DNA of 10,890 nucleotides from Desulfoprunum sp. GTDB taxonomy: Bacteria > Desulfobacterota > Desulfobulbia > Desulfobulbales > Desulfocapsaceae. Positions 1 to 6,302 of the stretch are shown here, one piece after another. The stretch covers positions 1-10,890 of the forward strand of contig JAUYSF010000135.1 in the NCBI GenBank assembly GCA_030696435.1, read 5' to 3'. The notes beneath the pieces were generated by a model. It was not told the DNA's origin and searched no databases. It saw only the letters and a list, made by a program, of their open reading frames with translations. Each line of letters starts with the position of its first letter. The stretch's first letter is position 1. A program made the translations under genes and the position numbers.

Positions 1-297
1 ATCGTCTCCGGTGAGATCGAGGCGAGCAGGGTACCGGCCTGGTTGTTGATCAAGGACTCTGAAGGTCTCTCGGTCCTGACCGCCTGGGCTGCCGGCAAGT
101 TCGGTGGTGATGATGTGGGGTTGTTTGTAAAGAAAAGCGGCATCATGGAGAAGGTCAAGCATACTGAGCTTATTATTCCTGGTTATGCTGCGGCGATTGC
201 CGGAGATGTCGAGGAAGAACTCTCCGGTTGGACCGTCACGGTCGGCCCGAGAGAGGCCGCCCACATTGCCGGTTTCCTCAAGGCGAGACAGCAATAG
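1..297 (+). CDS. acsC: Corrinoid iron-sulfur protein large subunit, C-terminal end (partial)
   Basis: This is the 3' end of a gene that begins before the window; frame 1 is open from base 1 to the TAG at 295-297 (98 residues). The sequence fits the C-terminal corrinoid-binding part of AcsC, the gamma subunit of the acetyl-CoA decarbonylase/synthase complex. The best marker is the closing segment TVTVGPREAAHIAGFLK, which resembles the GPREA-x-x-I-x-x-FL ending of that family. AcsC with AcsD carries the methyl group on cob(III)amide from AcsE to acetyl-CoA synthase in the cytoplasm. The iron-sulfur and TIM-barrel regions lie outside the window. An internal TTG at 43 could be mistaken for a start, but the reading frame continues upstream with family-like sequence, so this is a truncation by the window edge. 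A terminator follows 50 bp downstream. Confidence 0.88.
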   Translation: MVSGEIEASRVPAWLLIKDSEGLSVLTAWAAGKFGGDDVGLFVKKSGIMEKVKHTELIIPGYAAAIAGDVEEELSGWTVTVGPREAAHIAGFLKARQQ

Positions 298-346
298 CGC
301 TTATCTCGGCTGAGGCGTTGCTTTTCTGCATATTTACGGTACAATC

Positions 347-393
347 CAGAGATCATCGGGGCTAGCCGGTTCTGATGATCTCTGCGGCTTTTT
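347..393 (+). terminator. Intrinsic terminator after acsC
   Basis: A perfect 11-bp stem is formed by CAGAGATCATC (347-357) and GATGATCTCTG (374-384). Its 16-nt loop contains the self-complementary GGCTAGCC. CGGC and a T5 run follow (to about 392). The position, 50 bp after the acsC stop and before acsE, suits the end of the upstream operon. The loop is long for a terminator and the T run is short, so some readthrough into acsE is plausible. Confidence 0.75.
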
Positions 394-444
394 AGTTTCC
401 ATGTATATGAATTATTAACATAAGTTCGTTAAAGGAGGAAAACT

Positions 445-1335
445 ATGATTTTATTCGGCGAAAGCCTGAATGTAATCTCCACGGTGATTGGCAGGGCATA
501 CAGAGAACGTGATCCCAAACCTATTCAGGCTGAAGTCCTTGAGCAGAAAGAAAAAGGCATGGACTATATCGACATCAACCTGGGTCCGGCCAAGAAGGAC
601 GGCCATGAACTGATGCCTTGGGTCTGCCAGGTGGTGCAGGAGGTGGCGCCGGAGATTCCTCTGCTTCTTGATACCTCTAATATCGCCGCCATCGAGGAAG
701 GACTGAAGGTGCTCAAACCCGCCAGAAAGCCCCATATCGTCAACTCGATCATGGCCAGGCCCGAGCGCTATACGGTCATGCTGCCGATGGCCGCCAAGTA
801 TGGCGCGGATATCGTGGCCCTGATGTGGGGACCAGACGGACTGCCCCGCGATGAGAACGAGCGGGCCGCTCTCTGCGTCGAGTTGCTCTATGCCGCCAAT
901 GAGGCCGGTATTCCAAACGAGAAAATCTGGGTAGATGGTATTGTCACTCCGGTTAATATCCAGCAGGCCCAGTGTGTCAGTCTTCTCAATTTCCAGATGA
1001 TGCTCGAAGATATCGCTCCGGGCGCAATGAGCACCTGTGGACTCTCCAACATCTCCAACGGACCGCCGGTACATCTCAGACCGATCCTGAACACCGCCTA
1101 CATGATCATGCTGGAGAGATACGGGATGAAAGCGGTCATCTCCGATCCTCTTGATACCAACCTGACTGCGGTAGCCAAGGGACAGCGACCTGATATCGTT
1201 GATGTCGTCCATAAAACCATGGACGGCAATGCCCCTGATCCGAGTTCACTGATCAAGGAACTCGGGGATTATGTCAAGACGGTGAAGGTCATCTTGGGTG
1301 AGACTCTGTTCTCCGATTCCTATCTCGAGATCTAG
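445..1335 (+). CDS. acsE: Methyltetrahydrofolate:corrinoid iron-sulfur protein methyltransferase
   Basis: This 296-aa protein is AcsE (MeTr), which moves the methyl group of 5-methyl-THF to the Co(I) corrinoid of the AcsCD protein in the Wood-Ljungdahl pathway. It has the pterin-binding TIM-barrel layout: opening MILFGESLNVI, then DINLGP (43-48), LLLDTSN with D76, IVNS with N100, WVDGIVTPV with D164, and GLSNISNG around N202. These match in order the folate-contacting Asp/Asn residues known in Moorella MeTr (D75, N96, D160, N199). The protein is about 35 residues longer than that 262-aa enzyme, with the extra length at the C terminus (from about 262). The start is supported by AAAGGAGG at 431-438, 6 nt before the ATG. 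The gene lies between two strong terminators and is probably transcribed alone or by readthrough from acsC. Vitamin-B12-dependent methionine synthase pterin domains are relatives, but length and context favour AcsE. Confidence 0.93.
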   Translation: MILFGESLNVISTVIGRAYRERDPKPIQAEVLEQKEKGMDYIDINLGPAKKDGHELMPWVCQVVQEVAPEIPLLLDTSNIAAIEEGLKVLKPARKPHIVNSIMARPERYTVMLPMAAKYGADIVALMWGPDGLPRDENERAALCVELLYAANEAGIPNEKIWVDGIVTPVNIQQAQCVSLLNFQMMLEDIAPGAMSTCGLSNISNGPPVHLRPILNTAYMIMLERYGMKAVISDPLDTNLTAVAKGQRPDIVDVVHKTMDGNAPDPSSLIKELGDYVKTVKVILGETLFSDSYLEI

Positions 1336-1356
1336 TTCCCCATTTGCTCTATCGTC

Positions 1357-1390
1357 AAAAGGCCCATCGCAGAACGGATGGGCCTTTTTT
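1357..1390 (+). terminator. Strong intrinsic terminator after acsE
   Basis: GGCCCATC (1361-1368) and GATGGGCC (1377-1384) form a perfect 8-bp stem around an 8-nt loop. The stem extends to 12 bp because AAAA precedes and TTTT follows. T6 (1385-1390) ends it. The A and T flanks make it potentially bidirectional. It begins 21 bp after the acsE stop and should separate acsE from the 93-aa gene and cooC. Confidence 0.93.
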
Positions 1391-1412
1391 GCGTGTGAGG
1401 TGGCGCTATGGT

Positions 1413-1440
1413 TTGTTCAACGGGTTGCATTGCCTATCAT
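1413..1440 (+). promoter_or_regulatory. Candidate sigma-70 promoter for the 93-aa gene and cooC
   Basis: TTGTTC (1413-1418) and TATCAT (1435-1440) are 16 bp apart. They lie just past the strong acsE terminator and 22 bp before the ATG at 1462. A start near 1447 would leave a leader of about 15 nt. The boxes match consensus moderately; the main support is that a new promoter is needed after the terminator. No operator is evident. Confidence 0.45.
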
Positions 1441-1461
1441 TTTTGACTGAACGGGTGAAAT

Positions 1462-1743
1462 ATGGGAGAGAAAATTAAAGATGAGGGCTGGGTGTATATC
1501 ATTGTCTGTGATCCCGGTCATGATGAACATATGCTTGGCTTTAACAGCAAAGAGCAGGACGTGGATTTTATCCCGACCTTCCAGACAAGGGAGGCTGCAA
1601 ATGACTGCCTGCTGTCCCTCCCCAGAGAAAAGGGTAAAAAATATGAAGTGCAGGCAATCCATGTTGATGAGTTGGCCGAAACTGCCAAGAAAAATGGATT
1701 TCTTGTGGCGATGGTCGATGGTGATGGCAATATTATCAAATAG
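1462..1743 (+). CDS. Hypothetical 93-aa protein between acsE and cooC
   Basis: I do not recognise this family. The 93-aa product is soluble, with no signal peptide or membrane segment. It starts with a hydrophobic beta-like stretch (WVYIIVCDPG, about 10-19). A helical stretch follows (about 43-53, REAANDCLLSL), then a second beta-like stretch (YEVQAIHVDEL), and it closes with FLVAMVDGDGNIIK. The three cysteines or so do not form a metal-site pattern. The G+C-rich codon use matches its neighbours, and it lies on the same strand as cooC with a 68-bp gap, which supports a real gene. The ribosome site is weak (GGGTGA about 4 nt before the ATG). Its place between two Wood-Ljungdahl genes suggests a pathway accessory role; this is inference from position only. 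Confidence 0.72.
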   Translation: MGEKIKDEGWVYIIVCDPGHDEHMLGFNSKEQDVDFIPTFQTREAANDCLLSLPREKGKKYEVQAIHVDELAETAKKNGFLVAMVDGDGNIIK

Positions 1744-1811
1744 ACATGGTTTGCGGTCTATCCGACAAATGGTTGCCGGCATGGCCGAAACACAACGAGG
1801 GGTACATTGAG

Positions 1812-2591
1812 ATGAGCCTGAAAATAGCCATAGGTGGCAAGGGTGGGGTTGGCAAGACTACCGTAACCTCTCTTCTTGCCCGGTGCCTGGCCGCCGACAG
1901 CAACAACAAGGTCATTGCCATCGATGCCGATCCGGTCGCCAATCTGGCCGCAGGCCTTGGTATCCCCGAGGATCAGCCGATTCGGCCCATTGCCGAGCTC
2001 TCCGATCTCATCGCTGAGCGCACAGGGGCCACGCCCGGTACGATGGGAGGTTTTTTTACCCTCAATCCGAAGGTGGACGATATCCCGGAGAGATTCTCGC
2101 TGGAGCGTGACGGGGTTAAACTCCTGGTCATGGGTACGGTCCAGACCGGCGGTTCCGGGTGTATCTGTCCTGAAAGCACCATCCTCAAAGCACTCATGAA
2201 CCACTTGGTTCTCTATCGCGACGATATCGTCGTTATGGATATGGAGGCCGGAATCGAACACCTCGGTCGGGCCACCTCATCTTCTGTCGACGCCCTGATC
2301 ATTGTTGTCAATCCTGGGACACGAAGCCGTGTAGCCGCTGAAAAAATCAGAAAACTCGGGCGGGATATCGGCATCAAACGCATCCTTGTCCTTGGCAACC
2401 GGGTAACGGGAAAGGCGGATGAAGAGCTTATCCGTCAGTCTCTGGCCGATTTTGAGATCCTTGGTTTCCTGCCCGAAGACGATGAGATCGTCACCGCCGA
2501 CCGGGAGGGCAGACGGCCCTTTGAGAATATTGCCGATGCTCCAGAGGCCTTGTTCGCCATTGTAAAATCACTCACTTCCCTGAAAAAATAG
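1812..2591 (+). CDS. cooC: CO dehydrogenase nickel-insertion accessory ATPase
   Basis: This 259-aa protein is a CooC/AcsF-type MinD-like P-loop ATPase, which helps load nickel into CODH (C-cluster) or acetyl-CoA synthase. It has a deviant Walker A, GGKGGVGKTT (8-17), a switch region VIAIDADPVANLA (35-47), the C-x-C metal site SGCICPES (C117 and C119) that binds nickel or zinc at the CooC dimer interface, and DIVVMDMEAGIEH typical of CooC after it. A longer reading from 1746 adds 22 residues without family resemblance. The ATG at 1812 is preferred because GAGGGG (1797-1802) sits 9 nt upstream and the P-loop then falls at the usual N-terminal position. The gene directly precedes cooS but is separated from it by about 300 bp holding a terminator and a promoter. 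Whether it serves CODH, ACS or both cannot be told from this sequence. Confidence 0.94.
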   Translation: MSLKIAIGGKGGVGKTTVTSLLARCLAADSNNKVIAIDADPVANLAAGLGIPEDQPIRPIAELSDLIAERTGATPGTMGGFFTLNPKVDDIPERFSLERDGVKLLVMGTVQTGGSGCICPESTILKALMNHLVLYRDDIVVMDMEAGIEHLGRATSSSVDALIIVVNPGTRSRVAAEKIRKLGRDIGIKRILVLGNRVTGKADEELIRQSLADFEILGFLPEDDEIVTADREGRRPFENIADAPEALFAIVKSLTSLKK

Positions 2592-2628
2592 CAACATCCG
2601 CCTGCCGGCCTGCTCCCGCCGATCCGGT

Positions 2629-2656
2629 GGGGGCCTGTCGGCACCCCTCTGTTTTT
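2629..2656 (+). terminator. Probable terminator after cooC
   Basis: GGGGGCC (2629-2635) pairs with GGC-A-CCCC (2640-2647), with one bulged A and a TGTC loop. TCTG and T5 follow (2652-2656). The stem is GC-rich and lies 38 bp after the cooC stop. The bulge and the interrupted T run make it less certain than the acsE terminator. Confidence 0.55.
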
Positions 2657-2694
2657 CCGCTTTACGACCGCGGTGCCGGTCATCCTTTCCCTTC

Positions 2695-2722
2695 TTGACA
2701 ATACCACTGAGTGGTATATATT
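2695..2722 (+). promoter_or_regulatory. Sigma-70-like promoter for cooS
   Basis: TTGACA (2695-2700) is a perfect -35 box, and TATATT (2717-2722) lies 16 bp downstream as the -10 box. Transcription would start near 2729 and give a leader of about 160 nt before the cooS ATG at 2891. This is the best promoter match in the window. It stands between the cooC terminator and cooS, so cooS can be controlled separately from cooC. Confidence 0.75.
2701..2717. promoter_or_regulatory. Operator-like perfect inverted repeat in the cooS promoter
   Basis: ATACCACT and AGTGGTAT form a perfect 8-bp inverted repeat around one central G. It fills the spacer between the -35 and -10 boxes, so a bound dimer would block RNA polymerase or, if MerR-like, remodel the spacer. 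It does not fit sites I know for CooA (TGTCN8CGACA-like), HcpR (TTGAC/GTCAA) or Rex. The regulator is unknown. Confidence 0.65.
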
Positions 2723-2765
2723 CTAGCTCTGAGAATATTTCCTATTAAGTTGTGCCCTCTTCATG

Positions 2766-2788
2766 CTCCGCCATCTATTTGGCAGGAG
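2766..2788 (+). promoter_or_regulatory. Hairpin in the cooS 5' leader
   Basis: CTCCGCC (2766-2772) pairs with GGC-A-GGAG (2781-2788) around an 8-nt AT-rich loop, with a single bulged A. It is about 40 nt into the predicted cooS leader and is followed by only a weak T-rich stretch (GCGTCTTTCAT). It might pause or attenuate transcription or stabilise the mRNA; no known riboswitch core was recognised. TGACA (2837-2841) and TGTCA (2857-2861) form a second, looser inverted pair further down. Confidence 0.35.
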
Positions 2789-2890
2789 GCGTCTTTCATA
2801 TACTGTCCACATGCTGCATTTCGCGAGGAATTATCCTGACACTGGAATCGTTGGAATGTCAAACAAGAACTCTTTCCCCCTGGAGGCACC

Positions 2891-4852
2891 ATGGCTAAGA
2901 TACAAGAACTCATGAAGGTAGAAGACATTACGATATGTGAATCGACTGCACAGATGATTACCAAGGCCCGGAGAGATGGGGTTGAGCTCTTTTTTGATCG
3001 AGCCAATGAGATGAAGGCCTGCCCGATCGGAGCCCAGTCGGCTTGCTGCAAACACTGCTCCATGGGACCGTGCCGGATGAATGTCTCATCACCCTATGAC
3101 CGGGTCGGTATCTGTGGTGCGACCGTCGATACAATTGTTGCCAGAAATTTTGGTCGGATGGTAGCAGCCGGGACAGCCGCCCACACCGACCATGGTATGG
3201 CCATGCTCGAACTCTTCCGTAATGTCATCAACGGCAAGACCACGGAATTCAAGATACAGGATCCTCTGAAACTCCTGGAGGTGGCCAAATCGTTGGATAT
3301 TGTGACCGAGGGACGGGAGTTGAAGGAGATTGCCCTTGAGCTCTATGATGAGCTCGAACGCACCTATACCCAGGTCGAGGGCGAGATCCCGATGATGAAA
3401 CGGGTGCCGCCAAAAACCCTGGAGTCCTGGCGCAAGGAGGGGATCGTTCCTCGCGGTGCCATGCGGGAAATCATGGAGATGATGCACAGGACGGCCATCG
3501 GTGTCGATCAGGACTATGAAAACCTGACCAAACAGATTTCCCGAACGGCGCTGGCTGACGGTTGGGGCGGATCGATGGTTTCCACCGATATCTCCGACAT
3601 TCTGTTCGGTACACCTTCGCCGGTTGAGGTGGAGGTCGATATGGGCGTTCTCAAGGAAGACAAGGTCAATATCATTGTCCACGGGCATGAGCCCATTCTC
3701 CTTGAGGCCATGATTATCTCCGCCGCCGATCCCACTTTGAAACAAATGGCTGTGGATGCCGGTTCGAAGGGCATCAATCTGGTCGGCATGTGCTGTTCCG
3801 GCCTTGATGCCCTCTCCCGCCACGGTCTGCCTCATGCCGGCAACTTCTCTTCGACCGAGGCAGTCCTTGTCACCGGGGCCGTCGATGCGATGTGCGTTGA
3901 TATCCAATGCATCAAACAGGATCTCAAACGTGTTGCCGATTGTTATGACACCCCTTTCATCACCACGAACTATCGGGCGAAGATCGAAGGTGCTCTGCAT
4001 ATCCAGCTCGACGAGCATGACCCGCTGAAATGCACGGAAGAGATCATTATCAAGGCAATAACCCGCTTTAAGACTAGAAGTAAGCCGATCGAGATCCCGA
4101 GAAAGACCACACGCGGGGTGCACGGTTTCAGTTATGAGTATATCAACTATATGCTTGGCGGCTCGTTCAGAGGCAGTTACAAGCCGCTCAACGAGAATAT
4201 CATCAACGGGCGGATACGCGGGGTGGCCGGGGTGGTTGGCTGTACTAATCCTCGCACAAAGCAGGATTGGTCCCATGTTGAACTGGTCAAGGAGCTGATC
4301 AGAAATGATGTCCTGGTTTTGCAGACGGGCTGTTCGCAGATGGCCCTGGCCAAGGCCGGTCTGACTGGGCCGGGGGCCGCTGCAATGGCCGGGCCGGGTC
4401 TGGCCGAGGTCTGTGAAACAGTCGGTATGCCGCCTGTTCTGGGGCTTGGAGCCTGTGTCGATAACAGCCGGATCCTTATAGCCGCCTCGGAAATGGTGCG
4501 GACCGGAGGTCTCGGTGATGCGATTGTCGATCTGCCGGTTGCCGGCTGTGCCCCGGAATGGATGAGTGAAAAGGCCATCGCCATCGGTCAGTATTTCGTG
4601 GCCTCCGGGGTCTATACCGTCTTCGGCCATACCTTCCCGATGACCCGGGGCACCAAATTCGAGAAGCATCTCTTCGAGGAACTGGAGGCCAAAGGTTTTG
4701 GCAAGTGGGGATTTGCCGACGACCCGATGGAGATGGCGCGGCTGATGATTGCCCATATCGATAAAAAACGCCAGGCCCTGGGCATTGACAAGACCAAAGA
4801 AAGGGTCCTGATGGATATGGCGGACCGTCGGGTCCTTGACGCCACGGCCTGA
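2891..4852 (+). CDS. cooS: Ni-Fe-S carbon monoxide dehydrogenase, catalytic subunit
   Basis: This 653-aa protein (also called acsA) is the CODH that interconverts CO and CO2 and supplies CO to acetyl-CoA synthase. Its N-terminal cysteines follow the family spacing: C44 and C52 (CX7C, the D-cluster shared by two subunits), then C53, C56, C61 and C75 for the B-cluster. C-cluster ligands can be placed: H266 in VHGHEP, C302 in GMCCSG, C340 in VDIQC, C451 in GVVGCTNP, C481 in LQTGCSQ and C522 in GACVDNSR. The catalytic lysine is K561 in SEKAIAIG. H98 and H101 match the first two histidines of the proton path of Carboxydothermus CODH-II (H93, H96), but positions 104 and 107 are A and E where that enzyme has H99 and H102. 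The start is firm: TGGAGG lies directly upstream of the ATG (2881-2886). A fully open antisense frame runs along the gene but is a codon-bias shadow. Confidence 0.98.
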   Translation: MAKIQELMKVEDITICESTAQMITKARRDGVELFFDRANEMKACPIGAQSACCKHCSMGPCRMNVSSPYDRVGICGATVDTIVARNFGRMVAAGTAAHTDHGMAMLELFRNVINGKTTEFKIQDPLKLLEVAKSLDIVTEGRELKEIALELYDELERTYTQVEGEIPMMKRVPPKTLESWRKEGIVPRGAMREIMEMMHRTAIGVDQDYENLTKQISRTALADGWGGSMVSTDISDILFGTPSPVEVEVDMGVLKEDKVNIIVHGHEPILLEAMIISAADPTLKQMAVDAGSKGINLVGMCCSGLDALSRHGLPHAGNFSSTEAVLVTGAVDAMCVDIQCIKQDLKRVADCYDTPFITTNYRAKIEGALHIQLDEHDPLKCTEEIIIKAITRFKTRSKPIEIPRKTTRGVHGFSYEYINYMLGGSFRGSYKPLNENIINGRIRGVAGVVGCTNPRTKQDWSHVELVKELIRNDVLVLQTGCSQMALAKAGLTGPGAAAMAGPGLAEVCETVGMPPVLGLGACVDNSRILIAASEMVRTGGLGDAIVDLPVAGCAPEWMSEKAIAIGQYFVASGVYTVFGHTFPMTRGTKFEKHLFEELEAKGFGKWGFADDPMEMARLMIAHIDKKRQALGIDKTKERVLMDMADRRVLDATA

Positions 4853-4879
4853 GATCACTACAATCTGTTGGTAGAGACT

Positions 4880-4925
4880 GGTTGGCAGGTATTCCCTTCA
4901 AGTATGTGGGGAAAGCCTGCCAACC
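4880..4925 (+). terminator. Long hairpin after cooS (terminator or RNA processing element)
   Basis: GGTTGGCAGG (4880-4889) pairs perfectly with CCTGCCAACC (4916-4925). Inside, TTCCC (4892-4896) can pair with GGGAA across a small internal loop, giving about 15 bp in total. Only CGATTATTTG follows, not a true T run, so termination is uncertain. It could be a weak terminator, a 3' stabiliser of the cooS message or a processing site that lowers expression of the three genes downstream. Confidence 0.55.
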
Positions 4926-4972
4926 CGATTATTTGCCCGGCATAGCAGGCTGCGGCAGGTAGGAGGACGCCA

Positions 4973-5395
4973 ATGAAGATATTTAACGGCAAGTACAGTT
5001 GGGATGGCAAGAAACATGACAACCAGGAACCCATCGCTTGGTTTCCGGGGGCCTACAACCTGAAGATTATCTCCCTGACCGGAACGGAGAGCAGCAAGGT
5101 GCGCTACCTCAAACCCTACGTCTGCGTGTTCTCGGCGACCGGTGAGGGGGTTTCCGTCTCGGCAAATCCGGAGAAATTCGCCAAGCATATCTGCAGCGAT
5201 TTCTCCATGGATATCGATAAGGTACTCTGGGTCGAGGACCTGCAAAATGACCCCGACAGATTTGAGATTGTGGTCTTCACCAGAACGAGCAAACTGGGCG
5301 ATAGCTTCTTTTATCATGTCGAAAAGCGCAGAGCCATAACCGGCGAGGTGCAGATTATAGAGAAAGCCCTGGCAGGTCTGCAAACGTCGCAGTAG
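4973..5395 (+). CDS. Hypothetical 140-aa protein downstream of cooS
   Basis: I do not recognise this family. The 140-aa product appears cytosolic, with no signal peptide, transmembrane stretch or CxxC motif. It alternates beta-like segments (AYNLKIISLTG, YVCVFSATGEGVSVSA, FEIVVFTRT, SFFYHVEKRRA) with one likely helix (NPEKFAKHICSDF), consistent with a compact alpha/beta or beta-barrel fold. The start is supported by AGGAGG at 4961-4966, 6 nt before the ATG. It leads a tight three-gene run, since the next ORF starts 10 nt after its stop. Codon use matches the CODH region. A link to CODH or corrinoid metabolism is inferred only from position. Confidence 0.78.
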   Translation: MKIFNGKYSWDGKKHDNQEPIAWFPGAYNLKIISLTGTESSKVRYLKPYVCVFSATGEGVSVSANPEKFAKHICSDFSMDIDKVLWVEDLQNDPDRFEIVVFTRTSKLGDSFFYHVEKRRAITGEVQIIEKALAGLQTSQ

Positions 5396-5405
5396 TATAC
5401 TCCGT

Positions 5406-5582
5406 ATGCAGGAAGACATTCTGAAAATACGAGACAGGCTGGCAGAACTCGACGCTCTTATTGCCGAAACCGAGAGACGATTGCCGGCCCACTCGACCAA
5501 ACCGCCGGTGATGATGGATCTGCTTGCCTTGGAAGATGAACGCGATCTTCTCCTCAAGCAACTCGCCGCCCCGCCTACCTGA
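5406..5582 (+). CDS. Small 58-aa helical-hairpin protein
   Basis: This short frame encodes MQEDILKIRDRLAELDALIA and continues to a total of 58 residues, ending in a TGA at 5580-5582. It is rich in Leu, Glu, Asp and Arg. It reads as two amphipathic helices (about 3-25 and 36-53) joined by a turn with LPAHSTKPP, which suggests an antiparallel coiled coil or a dimerisation module. I associate such an LPAHS-x-x-P turn with short helical proteins in related genomes, but cannot verify this. The gene sits 10 nt after the 140-aa ORF and 8 nt before the DUF3786 gene, so it looks like the middle member of an operon. No clear Shine-Dalgarno precedes the ATG, so translational coupling is likely. The function is unknown. 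Confidence 0.66.
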   Translation: MQEDILKIRDRLAELDALIAETERRLPAHSTKPPVMMDLLALEDERDLLLKQLAAPPT

Positions 5583-5590
5583 GAGACATC

Positions 5591-6196
5591 ATGCAGCAAT
5601 CCCACGTTTTTGCCGAGACCTATCAGTTCTATCTTGAGGAACTCAGCAAGATTGATATCACGGCCAAGGCCGATCTCCTTGGGGTCAGGGTTGAAAATGG
5701 TGCCCTCAGGATTCCGTTCTACAACCGGGAATATCTTGTCTCAAAAGAGCGCATTACAGATTCCGATGGCAAGGCAGTCATCCCGGCTGTGCAAGTGGTC
5801 CTCAGTAAATATATCCTGACCTGCCCGATGGAACTGCCGCCGCTGTCCGACCGACTGGTGACCTACCGGGAATTTCGGGATGCCGCGCCGCTCATCTCCT
5901 ATTTCACCACCAACACCAACAAGATCATCGAAACGACCTTTGCCGGCAATATCTCCGCCTTGCGGGAGAGATGCCTTGCCATCGGAGGAGAAATCAAACC
6001 TTCCGAAACCTATGACCTCTCGGTGCAGTTTTTCGCGTTTCCCCGGATCCCGGTTTTGCTCAACTTCAATGATCGGGAAGAACTCTTTGCCGCCACCGCA
6101 TCTCTGCTCTATAGGGCCTCTGCCGAGTGTTTCATCGACATGGAGTGCCTTGCCATGACCGGCACCCTTCTGGCCGGCAAGCTTATCCATCCCTGA
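5591..6196 (+). CDS. DUF3786 domain protein
   Basis: This 201-aa protein matches the DUF3786 family as I know it, from clostridia and deltaproteobacteria. The C-terminal half carries the recognisable run: FFAFPRIPVLLNFNDREEL (about 147-165), then a helix with LLYRASAE, then FIDMECLAMTGTLLAGKL to the end. The N-terminal half (LLGVRVENGALRIPFYNREYLV, with the DSDGKAVIP turn) also resembles the domain's opening. It is soluble, with no metal motif. The family has no established biochemical function to my knowledge; members often lie near corrinoid or Wood-Ljungdahl genes, which agrees with this position. The ATG is 8 nt after the previous stop, with GAGAG at 5581-5585 as a modest ribosome site. 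It is the last gene of the run that begins at 4973. Confidence 0.85.
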   Translation: MQQSHVFAETYQFYLEELSKIDITAKADLLGVRVENGALRIPFYNREYLVSKERITDSDGKAVIPAVQVVLSKYILTCPMELPPLSDRLVTYREFRDAAPLISYFTTNTNKIIETTFAGNISALRERCLAIGGEIKPSETYDLSVQFFAFPRIPVLLNFNDREELFAATASLLYRASAECFIDMECLAMTGTLLAGKLIHP

Positions 6197-6210
6197 TTTT
6201 CCTGCCGTAA

Positions 6211-6222
6211 AGAAGTACTTCT
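6211..6222. promoter_or_regulatory. 12-bp palindrome upstream of the response regulator
   Basis: AGAAGTACTTCT is a perfect 12-bp palindrome in the 106-bp gap between the DUF3786 gene and the regulator gene. It is not followed by a T run, so it is not a terminator. A weak -10-like TATAGA lies at 6243-6248, about 20 bp downstream. The palindrome could be an operator for the regulator gene, perhaps autoregulatory. At this length chance is possible. Confidence 0.35.
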
Positions 6223-6302
6223 GGTAATAATCCGTGCTGTTCTATAGACTGAAGGCTTGAATTTGCCGTTCCTCCTGATCATGTCGAACAAAATGGTGAA
6301 CA

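Noticed and set aside
318..345. Promoter-like TTGCTT-16-TACAAT upstream of acsE
   Set aside because: Transcription would start inside the acsC terminator stem and leave an incomplete hairpin at the transcript end. The boxes are only moderate, so I could not separate this from chance.
451..1212. 253-aa - strand frame opposite acsE
   Set aside because: Antisense shadow of a clearly identified gene; no ribosome site or family resemblance.
1419..1456. AACGGGT direct repeat (1419-1425 and 1450-1456), 31 bp apart
   Set aside because: The spacing of about three helical turns near a candidate promoter is attractive, but seven bases are too few without more copies.
2051..2057. T7 run in cooC as a possible frameshift site
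   Set aside because: It simply encodes Phe-Phe in a well conserved, uninterrupted reading frame and has no other supporting element.
2780..2797. Sigma-54-like TGGCA element upstream of cooS
   Set aside because: The -12 TTGC element is absent at the required spacing (GTCT is there instead), so it does not qualify despite the nearby sigma-54 regulator gene.
3089..4858. 589-aa open frame on the - strand, antisense to cooS
   Set aside because: It lies wholly opposite a gene with all CODH motifs, its sequence is His/Gly/Asp/Arg-rich without domain resemblance, and such long shadows are common in GC-rich genes.
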